From positions 1 to 15,603 of the forward strand of contig CAJPTS010000022.1 of assembly GCA_905373625.1 (NCBI GenBank): a stretch of DNA of 15,603 nucleotides. The letters run 5' to 3'. The translations under genes and the position numbers were made by a program. How positions within the stretch are numbered: position 1 is the first letter of the stretch; each line of letters begins with the position of its first letter. The notes under the pieces are model-generated. The model ran no database searches. It was given only the letters and a program-made list of their open reading frames with translations, and was not told the DNA's origin. Shown here piece by piece: positions 1-8,058 of this stretch. This DNA is from Bacteroidia bacterium (GTDB lineage: Bacteria > Bacteroidota > Bacteroidia > Bacteroidales > CAJPTX01).

Positions 1-86
1 GTGTTAATATTGAAAAAAAAACATATTTAATTTCGAATTATTAATTATCTTTACTAGCGAAATCTTTTTGACTAGACTCGTGCAAG

Positions 87-94
87 AATCTTTG
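87..94 (+). promoter_or_regulatory. Possible -7 box for MCP-1
   Basis: AATCTTTG matches the Bacteroidota -7 consensus TAnnTTTG at five of six fixed positions. A TTTTTG run ending at 70 could serve as the -33 element. It would give a leader of roughly 27 bases before the ATG at 128. The region is AT-rich, so a chance match is possible. No Shine-Dalgarno sequence is visible. Confidence 0.25.
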
Positions 95-127
95 AATGCC
101 GACATTTACATTATAAACATTTATATA

Positions 128-1840
128 ATGAAACGTTTTTCTGTTAGAGCGCGATTAAATCTTTTCTTTGGGATTATAATTGCCTTGGTTTTTGCGTTTG
201 GTTTGTTCCTGCTACTACAGAACAGACATTCGCGTTCGGTTGTTCGCCTGCTTTACTCTGCCTGCTTAGCAAATTACGACGTGAGTGCAGCGACCATCGC
301 ACTGAATCGTTACTTGGATTATGCTAATCAATCCGATTACAACGAGGTGGTGCTCTTCCTAGATAGTGCGCAAGATCGCTTAGATATCGCTGCGACTCTC
401 AGCCAGGAGATTAATGAACAAGGTGGGCTCGAAGAGGTAAAGATCGCAACGCAGCAGTTGCAACACATGCGACAGCTAAGCGAAGCCGTACCCGCTGCTT
501 TAGGAAGCAATCAACGCGATCTAACGGAAGTCAATGACGGAATAGAGACCATATTAAACGATGTGAAGCGTCTGGAGACTGTACCATCAGCCCTCATGCT
601 GGGTGTATGCCAAGGGGCAGCTTATTTCCAAGATTATCGAGGCTATGATAACGTGGAGGCTTTGACGAAATGCATTGATCTTTTTAACAATATGACCAAA
701 ACTACCCCGAATGCCGAGATTGCGGGACATATTCATCGCGTAGCAGAATCTCTAGCAGTTTTATACTCTCAAGCCAAACAAGTTTCTGCTCTGCGTGAGG
801 AGGTCACGACCGAGAGTAAGAAGTGTTCGGATGTGCTAGATGACATCAGCGAGTATTTTGTAGATGTGTACAAGGCAGACTATCAGTCGATTTTCTTTTA
901 TACTCTTTTTGTTCTGATCTTTATCATACTCTTTTCCATAGTCATATCGCAATACACGTCCTCCACCATAACACGAGCTCTCAGAATGGGCGTAGAACAG
1001 ATGCAGTACTGCGCGGCTGGCGATTTTAATACAAAACTGTCGCAGCGTTTCCTCCGACAAAAGAACGAATTTGGAGATCTGGCTTGCTCCATGGAAAGCA
1101 TGACAAAGCGCGTTCGTGACGCAATAGGCAGTATCAAACAGGGAGCGGGCAATGTAAGTGAGGCGAGTGAGCAGCTCAATTCTGTATCGCAGAAGATGTC
1201 GCAAGGTACAAGCACGCAAGCCTCCAGTGCGGAGGAGGTAAGTAGTGCCATGGAAGAAATGGCAGCTAATATTGATCAGAATGCCGAGAATGCCATACAG
1301 ACCCAGAATATCGCACGCGATATGGAAGAGAAGATCACGGCATTGAGCACGTTGTCACAGAATTCGCTTAGCTCGGTACAATCTATTACAGAGAAGATTG
1401 CCATAATCTCGGAGATAGCATCGCAGACCAATATATTGGCACTAAATGCGGCTGTAGAAGCAGCCCGTGCGGGCGAACATGGGCGTGGGTTCTCGGTAGT
1501 AGCATCTGAGATACGAAAGCTGGCTGAGCGCAGTCGGGAGGCAGCAAGCGAAATAGAAACTTACTCATCTCGTTCACTCTCCGATACTCGCACGGCTACG
1601 CAGGGGTTGGAAGATGTTCTGCCTGCTGTAAAACGTACAGCGCAATTAGTCTATGAAATAGCCTCGGCAAGCCAAGAACAACGTCAGGGCGTAGATCAGA
1701 TCAATACGGCGATACAGCAGCTCTCTGAAGTAATACAACAAAATGCGGCAGCCAGTGAAGAAATGGCTACCTCGGCAGAAGAGCTGAATTCGCAGGCGGG
1801 AGCTATGAAAAAGGCTTGTGAATTCTTTGTAATAGAATAA
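128..1840 (+). CDS. Methyl-accepting chemotaxis protein (MCP-1)
   Basis: This is a transmembrane chemoreceptor that would pass a ligand signal to CheA/CheW. It has 570 residues when started at the ATG at 128. An upstream in-frame TTG at 68 is rejected because the ATG gives exactly the length and N-terminus (MK..S.RARLN.FFGII) of the paralog MCP-2. Order of parts: TM1 about residues 9-30; a mainly helical outer sensor region about 31-254, longer than a simple four-helix bundle and perhaps of the helical bimodular type (inference); TM2 about 255-275; HAMP about 276-332; then the cytoplasmic coiled-coil hairpin. The hairpin tip is canonical, with SQTNILALNAAVEAARAGE at 432-450. Flanking methylation helices are rich in Ala, Ser and Glu (about 361-392 and 523-557). 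The C-terminus ends EFFVIE and lacks an NWETF-type CheR tether. No che genes are nearby, and the ligand is unknown. Confidence 0.95.
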   Translation: MKRFSVRARLNLFFGIIIALVFAFGLFLLLQNRHSRSVVRLLYSACLANYDVSAATIALNRYLDYANQSDYNEVVLFLDSAQDRLDIAATLSQEINEQGGLEEVKIATQQLQHMRQLSEAVPAALGSNQRDLTEVNDGIETILNDVKRLETVPSALMLGVCQGAAYFQDYRGYDNVEALTKCIDLFNNMTKTTPNAEIAGHIHRVAESLAVLYSQAKQVSALREEVTTESKKCSDVLDDISEYFVDVYKADYQSIFFYTLFVLIFIILFSIVISQYTSSTITRALRMGVEQMQYCAAGDFNTKLSQRFLRQKNEFGDLACSMESMTKRVRDAIGSIKQGAGNVSEASEQLNSVSQKMSQGTSTQASSAEEVSSAMEEMAANIDQNAENAIQTQNIARDMEEKITALSTLSQNSLSSVQSITEKIAIISEIASQTNILALNAAVEAARAGEHGRGFSVVASEIRKLAERSREAASEIETYSSRSLSDTRTATQGLEDVLPAVKRTAQLVYEIASASQEQRQGVDQINTAIQQLSEVIQQNAAASEEMATSAEELNSQAGAMKKACEFFVIE

Positions 1841-1911
1841 GGGGAGGCTAGTATATGAGGAGGAAATAAAATAGTTGTGTATTGTTTATTTCTGAGAAGT
1901 TTAACTTCGGA

Positions 1912-1939
1912 GGCGTTGTGTAATGCAACGCCTTTTTTT
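1912..1939 (+). terminator. Intrinsic terminator after MCP-1
   Basis: A perfect 7-bp stem, GGCGTTG (1912-1918) with CAACGCC (1926-1932), encloses a 7-base loop and is followed by seven T residues (1933-1939). It lies 71 bases past the MCP-1 stop and 8 bases before the end of the convergent permease gene. There is no T-run on the other strand, so it should act mainly on MCP-1 transcripts. Confidence 0.85.
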
Positions 1940-1947
1940 ATTCTGGA

Positions 1948-3162
1948 CTACAGATTAACGGCAGAGCGCCTTCGGAGTGTAAACCAGCTGGCGAGGAAGC
2001 CCAAAAAAAGAACTAAAAGAAAAACCAAAAGAAGATCAAGCGGTCGAACCTCAACGGGATAAGCGTCAACAGAGAAAGTAGTTGCCTCACCTAATGAGAC
2101 GAAGCCAAAATACTGCTGTAGGAGACTTACGGTAAGTCCTAAAAAGATTCCGAGCGTTCCGCCTACCCCAGATAATAAGAGTCCCTCTGTAATAAATATA
2201 TTACGCAACTGTAACTGATTTGCCCCCATACACATCATGGTATACGTATCGCTGCGTTTCTCAATAATGAGCATAGAAAGTGAGCCCACCACGTTAAACA
2301 TGGCAATAAAAAGAATTAACGTCAGGATTATGATAATAATCAGCCGTTCACTCTTCATTGTGCGATAGAGGGAAGCATTTTGCGCATCGCGTCCTTGTAG
2401 CTCGCAACGAGCTTCAAATCGTTCAGCAATTCTCGTTTTTATACCAGTGAGAGCAACGTTCTCGCGCAAATTGATAGCAACGCTCGATACTTGTGTAGAA
2501 TCATAGGCAAGCAGACTTTGCACAAAGTGTAATGGAGCAAGTACGGTTTGCTCATCAAATTCGGCATTAACACTGATGATACCCTCCCATCCCATGACCT
2601 TTTTTCGGAAAGCCGTGGTGGGGTCAAGCCAATTCTTAGCTGTACGATTGGGCATATAAACGGTAATGCCCTCGTATTGCGCCAGATAGGCACCTAGCAT
2701 ATAGGTCATCCCTAGTGCAGGCACTAGTAGTGGTTGCGATCCGCGCTGCAAAAGAAATTGACCTTCCTGACAATGCGAGGCGAGCGCTACCATTTGTTCG
2801 TACTCAGCATCGACACCTAACAAGCGACCTAAGTGTTGTTTTTCTTGATAACCGAAGAGCGCATTCTCTTCGAGCGTTCGTCCGACGTGCGTTATCTCTG
2901 GCTGTGCCTGCAACCAAGCAAGATCTTGTGCACTACAGGAAAAGACTTTCCCTTGGCGGGGTACTAGACGCAGATCAGTGTCTAACGAAGAATACATGCC
3001 GCCCACTAAACTCGTTATGCCATTGAAGACCGAAAGCACAACAACAAGAGCCATGGCACTGACCCCAATGCCCACCATAGCTATGGTAGATATTACATTT
3101 ATCGCGGTACGCGACTTCTTTGAGAAAAGATAACGGAGTGCAATAAAAAAAACGAAACGCAC
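1948..3162 (-). CDS. LolC/LolE-like ABC transporter permease (FtsX family)
   Basis: This is an inner-membrane permease of the lipoprotein-releasing type, which works with a LolD ATPase to pass outer-membrane lipoproteins to a periplasmic carrier. It has 404 residues, a normal family length. Four membrane spans are visible: about residues 22-48, 274-300, 322-350 and 376-396. A large periplasmic domain (about 50-270) lies between the first and second. The family signature appears at 289-314 (FNVVGSLSMLIIEKRSD, then MMCMGA). The start is GTG at 3162, 8 bases after the stop of the methyltransferase, so it is almost certainly co-transcribed. No ATPase partner is in the window. Bacteroidota usually carry one such generic permease, so LolC and LolE cannot be told apart here, and a MacB-like role is less likely. 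It is the last gene of the cluster and converges with MCP-1. Confidence 0.88.
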   Translation of the reverse strand: MRFVFFIALRYLFSKKSRTAINVISTIAMVGIGVSAMALVVVLSVFNGITSLVGGMYSSLDTDLRLVPRQGKVFSCSAQDLAWLQAQPEITHVGRTLEENALFGYQEKQHLGRLLGVDAEYEQMVALASHCQEGQFLLQRGSQPLLVPALGMTYMLGAYLAQYEGITVYMPNRTAKNWLDPTTAFRKKVMGWEGIISVNAEFDEQTVLAPLHFVQSLLAYDSTQVSSVAINLRENVALTGIKTRIAERFEARCELQGRDAQNASLYRTMKSERLIIIIILTLILFIAMFNVVGSLSMLIIEKRSDTYTMMCMGANQLQLRNIFITEGLLLSGVGGTLGIFLGLTVSLLQQYFGFVSLGEATTFSVDAYPVEVRPLDLLLVFLLVLFLGFLASWFTLRRRSAVNL

Positions 3163-3170
3163 AGCAACTG

Positions 3171-3932
3171 TTATTTACGAGCAACGTAGAGTTTATCTGA
3201 GAGGCGGATGCAATAACGCTCGCGCTCTTTGGGCGAGAGTTGTGAGGCGTAGTCTAAAGTAGAAACCTTAAAACCAACCTCGGTTAAGCGCTGTACGTAA
3301 TCGAGTCCATAAAGGCGTACATGATCTCTCTGCCCATAGAACTTTTCACGCAGAGCATCGGTATTGATGGCAGGATCTTCGAGTGTCGTTTCACGGTTTT
3401 CATCCAAGGGTACAAGGAGTAGCGCGACGCCATTTGGGGTCAGTACTCGGTAAAGCTCGCGCATAGCCTGCCTATCGTCAGGAATGTGTTCCAGCACATG
3501 GTTACAGAGCACAAGTTCAAAGCTATTAGATGCAAAGGGCATGGCTTGGATGTCGCAATGAATTTCAGCCCATGGGCTCTCAAGATCAGCAGACACATAA
3601 TGCAAACAGGGGAGAGCCTTAAGCATTCGTTGTAGACAAGTCTCAGGCGCTATATGCAATACGTGGTAACGTTGCTCAGTGATCTCGAGTTCGCGTAAAA
3701 GATATAACCATATTAGGCGGTGGCGCTCTAGAGACAGCGCATGTGGTGCCAATGCATTTTCGCGCCGTTCTATACGTCCGTAAGGGAGGAGCTTTCGGTA
3801 ACAATAACCATCAATGGGATCTTCGTAACGTTTCCCCCGTAAAAAAAGAGAAAGAAACTTCCCTGCTAGACGTGCTATACGATGCAACCACGGGCGAGGA
3901 ATATAACGAGTAGTCCAAGCAACTAACCCCAT
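3171..3932 (-). CDS. Class I SAM-dependent methyltransferase (Methyltransf_11 type)
   Basis: This 253-residue predicted methyltransferase has an unknown substrate. The fold is recognised from the acidic motif CDIQAMPF (126-133), the block CNHVLEHIPDD (143-153) and the post-motif strand RVLTPNGVALLLVP (162-175). The usual glycine-rich SAM loop (DxGxGxG) is absent: the equivalent strand reads VLHIAPE (91-97). From memory this HIAPE variant recurs in a subfamily of such enzymes, so I read it as a variant and not a broken gene. The N-terminal 60 residues are basic and partly hydrophobic (W.RIARLAGKFLSLFLRGKR), which hints at membrane or nucleic-acid contact (inference). It sits between rbfA (98 bases upstream) and the permease (8 bases downstream), in the same direction. 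No promoter box stands out in the 98-base gap. Confidence 0.8.
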   Translation of the reverse strand: MGLVAWTTRYIPRPWLHRIARLAGKFLSLFLRGKRYEDPIDGYCYRKLLPYGRIERRENALAPHALSLERHRLIWLYLLRELEITEQRYHVLHIAPETCLQRMLKALPCLHYVSADLESPWAEIHCDIQAMPFASNSFELVLCNHVLEHIPDDRQAMRELYRVLTPNGVALLLVPLDENRETTLEDPAINTDALREKFYGQRDHVRLYGLDYVQRLTEVGFKVSTLDYASQLSPKERERYCIRLSDKLYVARK

Positions 3933-4030
3933 CGGCGAACAGATCAGAATTTACTATTTCGTATTACGCGATTTTGCCTTTAGATTTTTCGTACCGTCTT
4001 TATTTTGTGATAAGACTCCTGCACAATAGG

Positions 4031-4399
4031 TCACGCTTCGGGATGCTTAATTTGTGCGAGGAGCTCTTCGAGCTTTTCCACCTCGTCTAACGACTGGTCG
4101 AGGCGAAAAAGTAACTCGGGCACGAGACGTAATTGATGCCGCACACGTTTTCCTAACTGGAAGCGGATCTCTTTATTTTTGCTCTGAATATTCTCAAATA
4201 TTTCTTTCTCATGCTCCTTAGGAAAGATGCTGAGATAGACCTTCGCCTGCTCGAGATCTTGCGAGATCCAGACGTCCGTCACAGAGATGAGCGCTCCCTG
4301 CGCAAGCCCTCGGAGTTCATTTTGGAACATCTCGCTAAAATCGCGCTGTAATTGCCTCGCCACCTTTTGTTGGCGCAAAGTAGCTCCTACCTCTTCCAT
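4031..4399 (-). CDS. rbfA: Ribosome-binding factor A
   Basis: RbfA is a small KH-like protein that binds the immature 30S subunit and assists 16S rRNA 5' end maturation, especially in the cold. This one has 122 residues, the usual family length. Family traits seen are the N-terminal RQQKVARQLQRDFSEMF helix (about 9-25), the ISVTDVWISQDLEQAKVYLSI strand pair (about 38-58), and the RHQLRLVPELLFRLDQSLDE segment (about 86-105), which corresponds to the common LR..PEL.F..D.S.. motif. The start codon lies 3 bases after the nitroreductase stop, with a Shine-Dalgarno-like GAGGAGG inside the end of that gene, so translation is probably coupled. It belongs to the nitroreductase-rbfA-methyltransferase-permease cluster. 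RbfA followed by a LolC/E-type permease is, from memory, a common arrangement in Bacteroidales. Confidence 0.92.
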   Translation of the reverse strand: MEEVGATLRQQKVARQLQRDFSEMFQNELRGLAQGALISVTDVWISQDLEQAKVYLSIFPKEHEKEIFENIQSKNKEIRFQLGKRVRHQLRLVPELLFRLDQSLDEVEKLEELLAQIKHPEA

Positions 4400-4402
4400 G
4401 TA

Positions 4403-4978
4403 CTACGCCTCCTCGTAAATGACCTCGTCCAAAGTATGCTTGGGCACACAATGCACCATACCCTCACGCCAATATTTTATGCCGTGCAGACTATCTATGG
4501 GGCGGATCTCCACCGTTTCTGCGGGCACCCCCAAAGCAATGACGTAAACCACTCGCCACTCCGTAGGCAAACCTAACACCTCGGCGAGGTCTTTACGCTG
4601 CACATTATCGATGAGGCAGCTCCCGAGCCCTTTTTCCGCAGCTCCAAGAATTATATTCTGCGCGGCAAAACCTGGATCTACAGGACGCAAACAGGCATTC
4701 ACGGCTTCTTCTACTTGAATAATATAAGCTGTGGGACGCTCACCTTCAGCAGGTCCTACCCAATCTGTTAGATAAGCCGCCCAACCAAGCGTAGTAAATA
4801 CACGCTCTCGCAGACTGGGTTGCGTTACCAAATAGTAGCGCAGAGCTTGTTTATTAGCGCCACAGGGTGCAAGACGCGCCAAGTCAACCAACTCGCGGAG
4901 CGTTTGAAGAGTTATGGGCATATTCTCCTTGAAACGTCGCACGGTACGTGCTTTTGTTACAATTTCCTTTAAGGTCAT
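4403..4978 (-). CDS. Nitroreductase family protein (FMN-dependent)
   Basis: This predicted flavin oxidoreductase has 191 residues, the usual size for a compact nitroreductase. It would use FMN and NAD(P)H to reduce nitro compounds, quinones or similar acceptors in the cytoplasm; the true substrate cannot be read from the sequence. Family marks are the N-terminal phosphate-binding arginines in ARTVRRF (10-16), the LARLAPCGANKQALRYY segment (33-49), the D.GFAAQNIILGAAEKGLGSCLID stretch (101-124), and the terminal V.YVIALGVPAE strand-loop (144-154). It is the first gene of the four-gene minus-strand cluster. A promoter-like box lies 44 bases upstream and gcvP ends 144 bases upstream behind a terminator. 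Why it is linked with rbfA is unclear. Confidence 0.87.
   Translation of the reverse strand: MTLKEIVTKARTVRRFKENMPITLQTLRELVDLARLAPCGANKQALRYYLVTQPSLRERVFTTLGWAAYLTDWVGPAEGERPTAYIIQVEEAVNACLRPVDPGFAAQNIILGAAEKGLGSCLIDNVQRKDLAEVLGLPTEWRVVYVIALGVPAETVEIRPIDSLHGIKYWREGMVHCVPKHTLDEVIYEEA
4408..4414 (-). promoter_or_regulatory. Shine-Dalgarno-like site for rbfA
   Basis: Minus-strand GAGGAGG ends 8 bases before the rbfA ATG and forms the last Glu-Glu-Ala codons of the nitroreductase gene. The other genes here have no such site. It fixes the rbfA start and suggests coupled translation of the two genes. Confidence 0.55.
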
Positions 4979-5021
4979 GATGTTTGAATATTTAGAATTG
5001 TATGCTAAGAGAGAAACAATG

Positions 5022-5029
5022 CAAAGATC
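5022..5029 (-). promoter_or_regulatory. Possible -7 box for the nitroreductase-rbfA cluster
   Basis: Minus-strand GATCTTTG matches TAnnTTTG at five of six fixed positions and lies 44 bases before the nitroreductase ATG. It sits downstream of the gcvP terminator, where a promoter for the cluster is expected. No clear TTTG -33 element is seen. Confidence 0.35.
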
Positions 5030-5076
5030 CGTATTAACTTTTGTCTGCGGACTTCCTCTCCGCTAAGTTTTAAGCG

Positions 5077-5109
5077 AAAAAAAAGGCGACGCGCCCCGAG
5101 AGACGCGCC
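5077..5109 (-). terminator. Intrinsic terminator after gcvP
   Basis: Read on the minus strand, a GC-rich hairpin forms between GGCG-CG (5109-5104) and CG-T-CGCC (5091-5085) with one bulged base, followed by eight T residues (5084-5077). It begins 14 bases past the gcvP stop. A second weak stem (5061-5076) follows directly. Confidence 0.7.
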
Positions 5110-5122
5110 GCTACTAATACTA

Positions 5123-7969
5123 TTATTGTTCACACGCACACACGAGGTTACGATCGCCGTACCCCGAGTCAATACGGCTTACCGTAGGCCAGAATTTATT
5201 ATCGCGCACCCATTGTAACGGGTAGGCTGCTGCTTCACGCCCATATTTATGCTCCCAAACGTCGGCAGTAATTTCAATAGCCGTATGCGGCGCATTCTTC
5301 AGTACGTTATCCTCTTTATCTGCTTCGCCAGTGCTGATAGCAATCATCTCCGTACGGATCTGTAACAACGCCTCGCAAAAACGATCAATCTCAGCCTTCG
5401 ATTCGCTTTCCGTAGGCTCCACCATTAGAGTTTCGTGTACAGGGAACGAGAGCGTCGGTGCATGGAAACCGTAGTCCATTAAACGACGTGCTATGTCAGC
5501 ACTCTCCACCCCGTAGTCCTCTTTGCAGTTCCGACAGTCCACAATTACCTCGTGTCCCACTCGTCCCGTTTCGCCCGAGTAAACAATGCCGTAGGTATCC
5601 TTCAAACGCGCTACGATGTAATTTGCATTGAGTATGGCATTCTCCGATACTTTACGCAATCCCTCTGCTCCGAGCATTCGGATGTAGGCGTAAGTAATAG
5701 GCAAAACGCTTGCACTCCCCCACGGAGCAGACGAAACAGCCGAGATGCCGTGCTTACCCCCTACCTGTACACGGCAGTGAGTCGGCAAAAAATCTACTAA
5801 GTGAGCTGCTACACATACAGAACCTACACCCGGACCGCCGCCCCCGTGCGGTATAGCGAAGGTTTTATGCAAATTGAGGTGACAGACGTCCGCCCCAATG
5901 TAACCAGGGCTCGTGAGTCCGCACTGCGCATTCATGTTTGCCCCATCCATATAGACCTGCCCGCCCGCAGCATGAATGATATCTACCATTTCGCGGATAC
6001 GGCTCTCGAAGATCCCGTGCGTGGAGGGGTATGTCACCATAAATGCCGAGAGTGTAGGCGCATGTTCTTTTGCCTTAGCGCGCAGATCCTCCAGATCAAT
6101 ATTCCCACGTGCATCGCAAGCCACTGTCACTATGTGTGCTCCCGCCATAGCGGCACTCGCAGGGTTCGTACCGTGCGCCGAGGCTGGTATCAGTATCGTA
6201 TTCCGATGCCCCTCGCCGCGCGAGAGATGGTACTGACGGATAATCATCAGTCCCGTATACTCACCCGCTGCACCCGAATTGGGTTGAAGCGTAGTAGCAG
6301 CAAAGCCCGTAATCTCAGCCAAATAAGCCTCTAGTTCTTTTATGAGCTCTAAGTACCCCTCTATCTGATCTGAAGGCGCAAATGGGTGTATTGCGGCGAA
6401 TTCCGACCAACTAAGTGGAAGCATAGAAGCAGCCGAGTTAAGCTTCATGGTACAACTCCCCAAGGAAATCATACTGTTGGTAAGCGATATGTCTTTGCGC
6501 GCCAGATTGTGGATGTAACGCATCATCTCCGTTTCGGAGTGATAAGCATTAAAAACGTGCTCTTTCATAAACTCCGTGGTGCGCTCAAAACCAGCAATAG
6601 GTTCGTTTACATCGGTAGTGGTTATCGGGATCGCGGGTTTGCCAATCGCAGTCGCAAACAATTGTACAAGCTTCGTAACCTCTTCGGTAGTTGTTAATTC
6701 GTCAAAAGAGAACGAGACTTTACCGTCGTCTCGATAGTTCAGATTGAGCTCTGCTTGTTTCGCTAACTGTTGTAATTTTTCGCGTACAGAGTCGGGCAGC
6801 GTAACCAAAAGTGTATCAAAGAATGGCGCTGTAGAGAGCTCAAAACCTAATTCCTTAAGCGCCTTAGCGGTCTGTACGGCAGCGCCATGGGCATTGTTCG
6901 CAATGCGACGAATCCCCTCAGAACCGTGGTACACAGCAAACATACCCGCCATAGTGGCAAGCAATGCTTGCGCTGTACAGATGTTCGAGGTTGCTTTTTC
7001 ACGCTTTATATGTTGTTCACGAGTTTGTAATGCCATGCGTAGCGCTCGGTTACCGTTTCTATCAACCGAAATGCCGATTATACGCCCAGGCATGTTACGT
7101 TTGTAGACTTCGCGTGTAGCAAAATACGCAGCATGTGGACCGCCTAAGCCCATAGGTATACCGAAACGCTGTGTACTCCCAAACACAATATCTGCCCCCC
7201 ACGTCCCAGGAGCTTCGAGTAATGCAAGCGATAGCAGATCTGCCGCAACGGCTACTAATACTTCTGCTTTATGAGCCGTTTCTACAAAAGTACGATAGTT
7301 GCAGACCGCGCCGTCAGCATTGGGGTACTGTACTATAGCTCCAAATTCACGTCCAGTGAATTTATAAGCACTATAGTCGCCGCGCACGAGCTCGATGCCG
7401 AGAGGCGCAGAGCGAGTTTCGAGTACTGCTACCGTTTGTGGGAACACGGCGCTATCTACAAACAAAAGATTACGTCCTTCTTTAACCGCAGCACGACTAC
7501 GAAGATTGAACATCATGATCATGGCTTCGGCAGCTGCAGTCCCCTCGTCAAGCAGGGAGGCATTCGCAATTTCCATTTGGGTAAGCCCCATAACCATCGT
7601 TTGGAAATTAAGCAGCGCTTCAAGACGCCCTTGACTTATCTCTGCCTGATAGGGCGTATAAGAGGTGTACCAACCTGGGTTCTCAAAGACATTGCGCTGA
7701 ATGACGGCTGGCGTATTCGTGCCGTAATAACCACAACCTATGAGTGAGCGCACAACTCTATTTTTTCTCGCCTTTTCGCGCAATATTGTGGTGAGTTCCC
7801 ATTCGGTCACTGGCGCAGGGAGACGAAGCGCCTTTGGAAGACGAATATCATAAGGGACAACTAGTTCGATGAGCTCATTCAACGACTGCACCCCAATTAC
7901 GGCTAGCATCGCCTCCACCTCTTTAGTACCGTTGCCAATGTGACGGGACACGAATTCCTCCTGTGCCAT
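5123..7969 (-). CDS. gcvP: Glycine dehydrogenase (decarboxylating), P-protein of the glycine cleavage system
   Basis: GcvP is a pyridoxal-phosphate enzyme that decarboxylates glycine and passes the aminomethyl group to the lipoyl arm of GcvH; GcvT and Lpd complete the cycle. It has 948 residues, the single-chain form with two homologous halves. The N-terminal half carries FVSRHIG (6-12) and the STQRFGIPMGLGGPHAAYF block. The C-terminal half carries SLGSCTMKLN, PNSGAAGEYTGL, STHGIFE, and the cofactor site NLHKTFAIPHGGGGPG, in which the PLP-binding lysine is Lys702 (codon 5866-5864). No frame break is seen, so it should be active. The ATG at 7969 is supported by the typical N-terminus. It has its own promoter-like box and terminator and appears monocistronic. 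gcvT and gcvH are not in the window. Confidence 0.98.
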   Translation of the reverse strand: MAQEEFVSRHIGNGTKEVEAMLAVIGVQSLNELIELVVPYDIRLPKALRLPAPVTEWELTTILREKARKNRVVRSLIGCGYYGTNTPAVIQRNVFENPGWYTSYTPYQAEISQGRLEALLNFQTMVMGLTQMEIANASLLDEGTAAAEAMIMMFNLRSRAAVKEGRNLLFVDSAVFPQTVAVLETRSAPLGIELVRGDYSAYKFTGREFGAIVQYPNADGAVCNYRTFVETAHKAEVLVAVAADLLSLALLEAPGTWGADIVFGSTQRFGIPMGLGGPHAAYFATREVYKRNMPGRIIGISVDRNGNRALRMALQTREQHIKREKATSNICTAQALLATMAGMFAVYHGSEGIRRIANNAHGAAVQTAKALKELGFELSTAPFFDTLLVTLPDSVREKLQQLAKQAELNLNYRDDGKVSFSFDELTTTEEVTKLVQLFATAIGKPAIPITTTDVNEPIAGFERTTEFMKEHVFNAYHSETEMMRYIHNLARKDISLTNSMISLGSCTMKLNSAASMLPLSWSEFAAIHPFAPSDQIEGYLELIKELEAYLAEITGFAATTLQPNSGAAGEYTGLMIIRQYHLSRGEGHRNTILIPASAHGTNPASAAMAGAHIVTVACDARGNIDLEDLRAKAKEHAPTLSAFMVTYPSTHGIFESRIREMVDIIHAAGGQVYMDGANMNAQCGLTSPGYIGADVCHLNLHKTFAIPHGGGGPGVGSVCVAAHLVDFLPTHCRVQVGGKHGISAVSSAPWGSASVLPITYAYIRMLGAEGLRKVSENAILNANYIVARLKDTYGIVYSGETGRVGHEVIVDCRNCKEDYGVESADIARRLMDYGFHAPTLSFPVHETLMVEPTESESKAEIDRFCEALLQIRTEMIAISTGEADKEDNVLKNAPHTAIEITADVWEHKYGREAAAYPLQWVRDNKFWPTVSRIDSGYGDRNLVCACEQ

Positions 7970-8010
7970 ACTAAAATTATTTTATTCTGATTCTGAAAAT
8001 TGTAATTACA

Positions 8011-8018
8011 CAAAATTA
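8011..8018 (-). promoter_or_regulatory. -7 promoter box for gcvP
   Basis: Minus-strand TAATTTTG is an exact match to the Bacteroidota -7 consensus TAnnTTTG and lies 41 bases before the gcvP ATG, giving a leader of about 35-40 bases. A clear TTTG -33 element is not seen. The box lies in the gap between gcvP and the small ORF upstream, so gcvP could be transcribed alone. Confidence 0.5.
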
Positions 8019-8058
8019 GCGTTTTTCTTACAGTGCGTTTGCGGCAGCAGACGCCCCA

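Noticed and set aside
68..127. Extended N-terminus of MCP-1 from a TTG at 68
   Set aside because: The ATG at 128 gives the same length and N-terminus as MCP-2, and TM1 follows at the usual distance.
1853..1870. Purine-rich GGGGAGG and GAGGAGG runs after MCP-1, with a four-codon ATG frame
   Set aside because: Only a tiny peptide could be made, and the terminator follows at once; no gene is supported.
1896..1908. Small palindrome GAAGTTTAACTTC before the MCP-1 terminator
   Set aside because: It is short and AT-rich with no second copy; it could be chance or part of the terminator region.
5552..7747. Several open frames of 80-177 codons on the plus strand opposite gcvP
   Set aside because: They are antisense shadows of a highly conserved coding region and show no domain or start signals.
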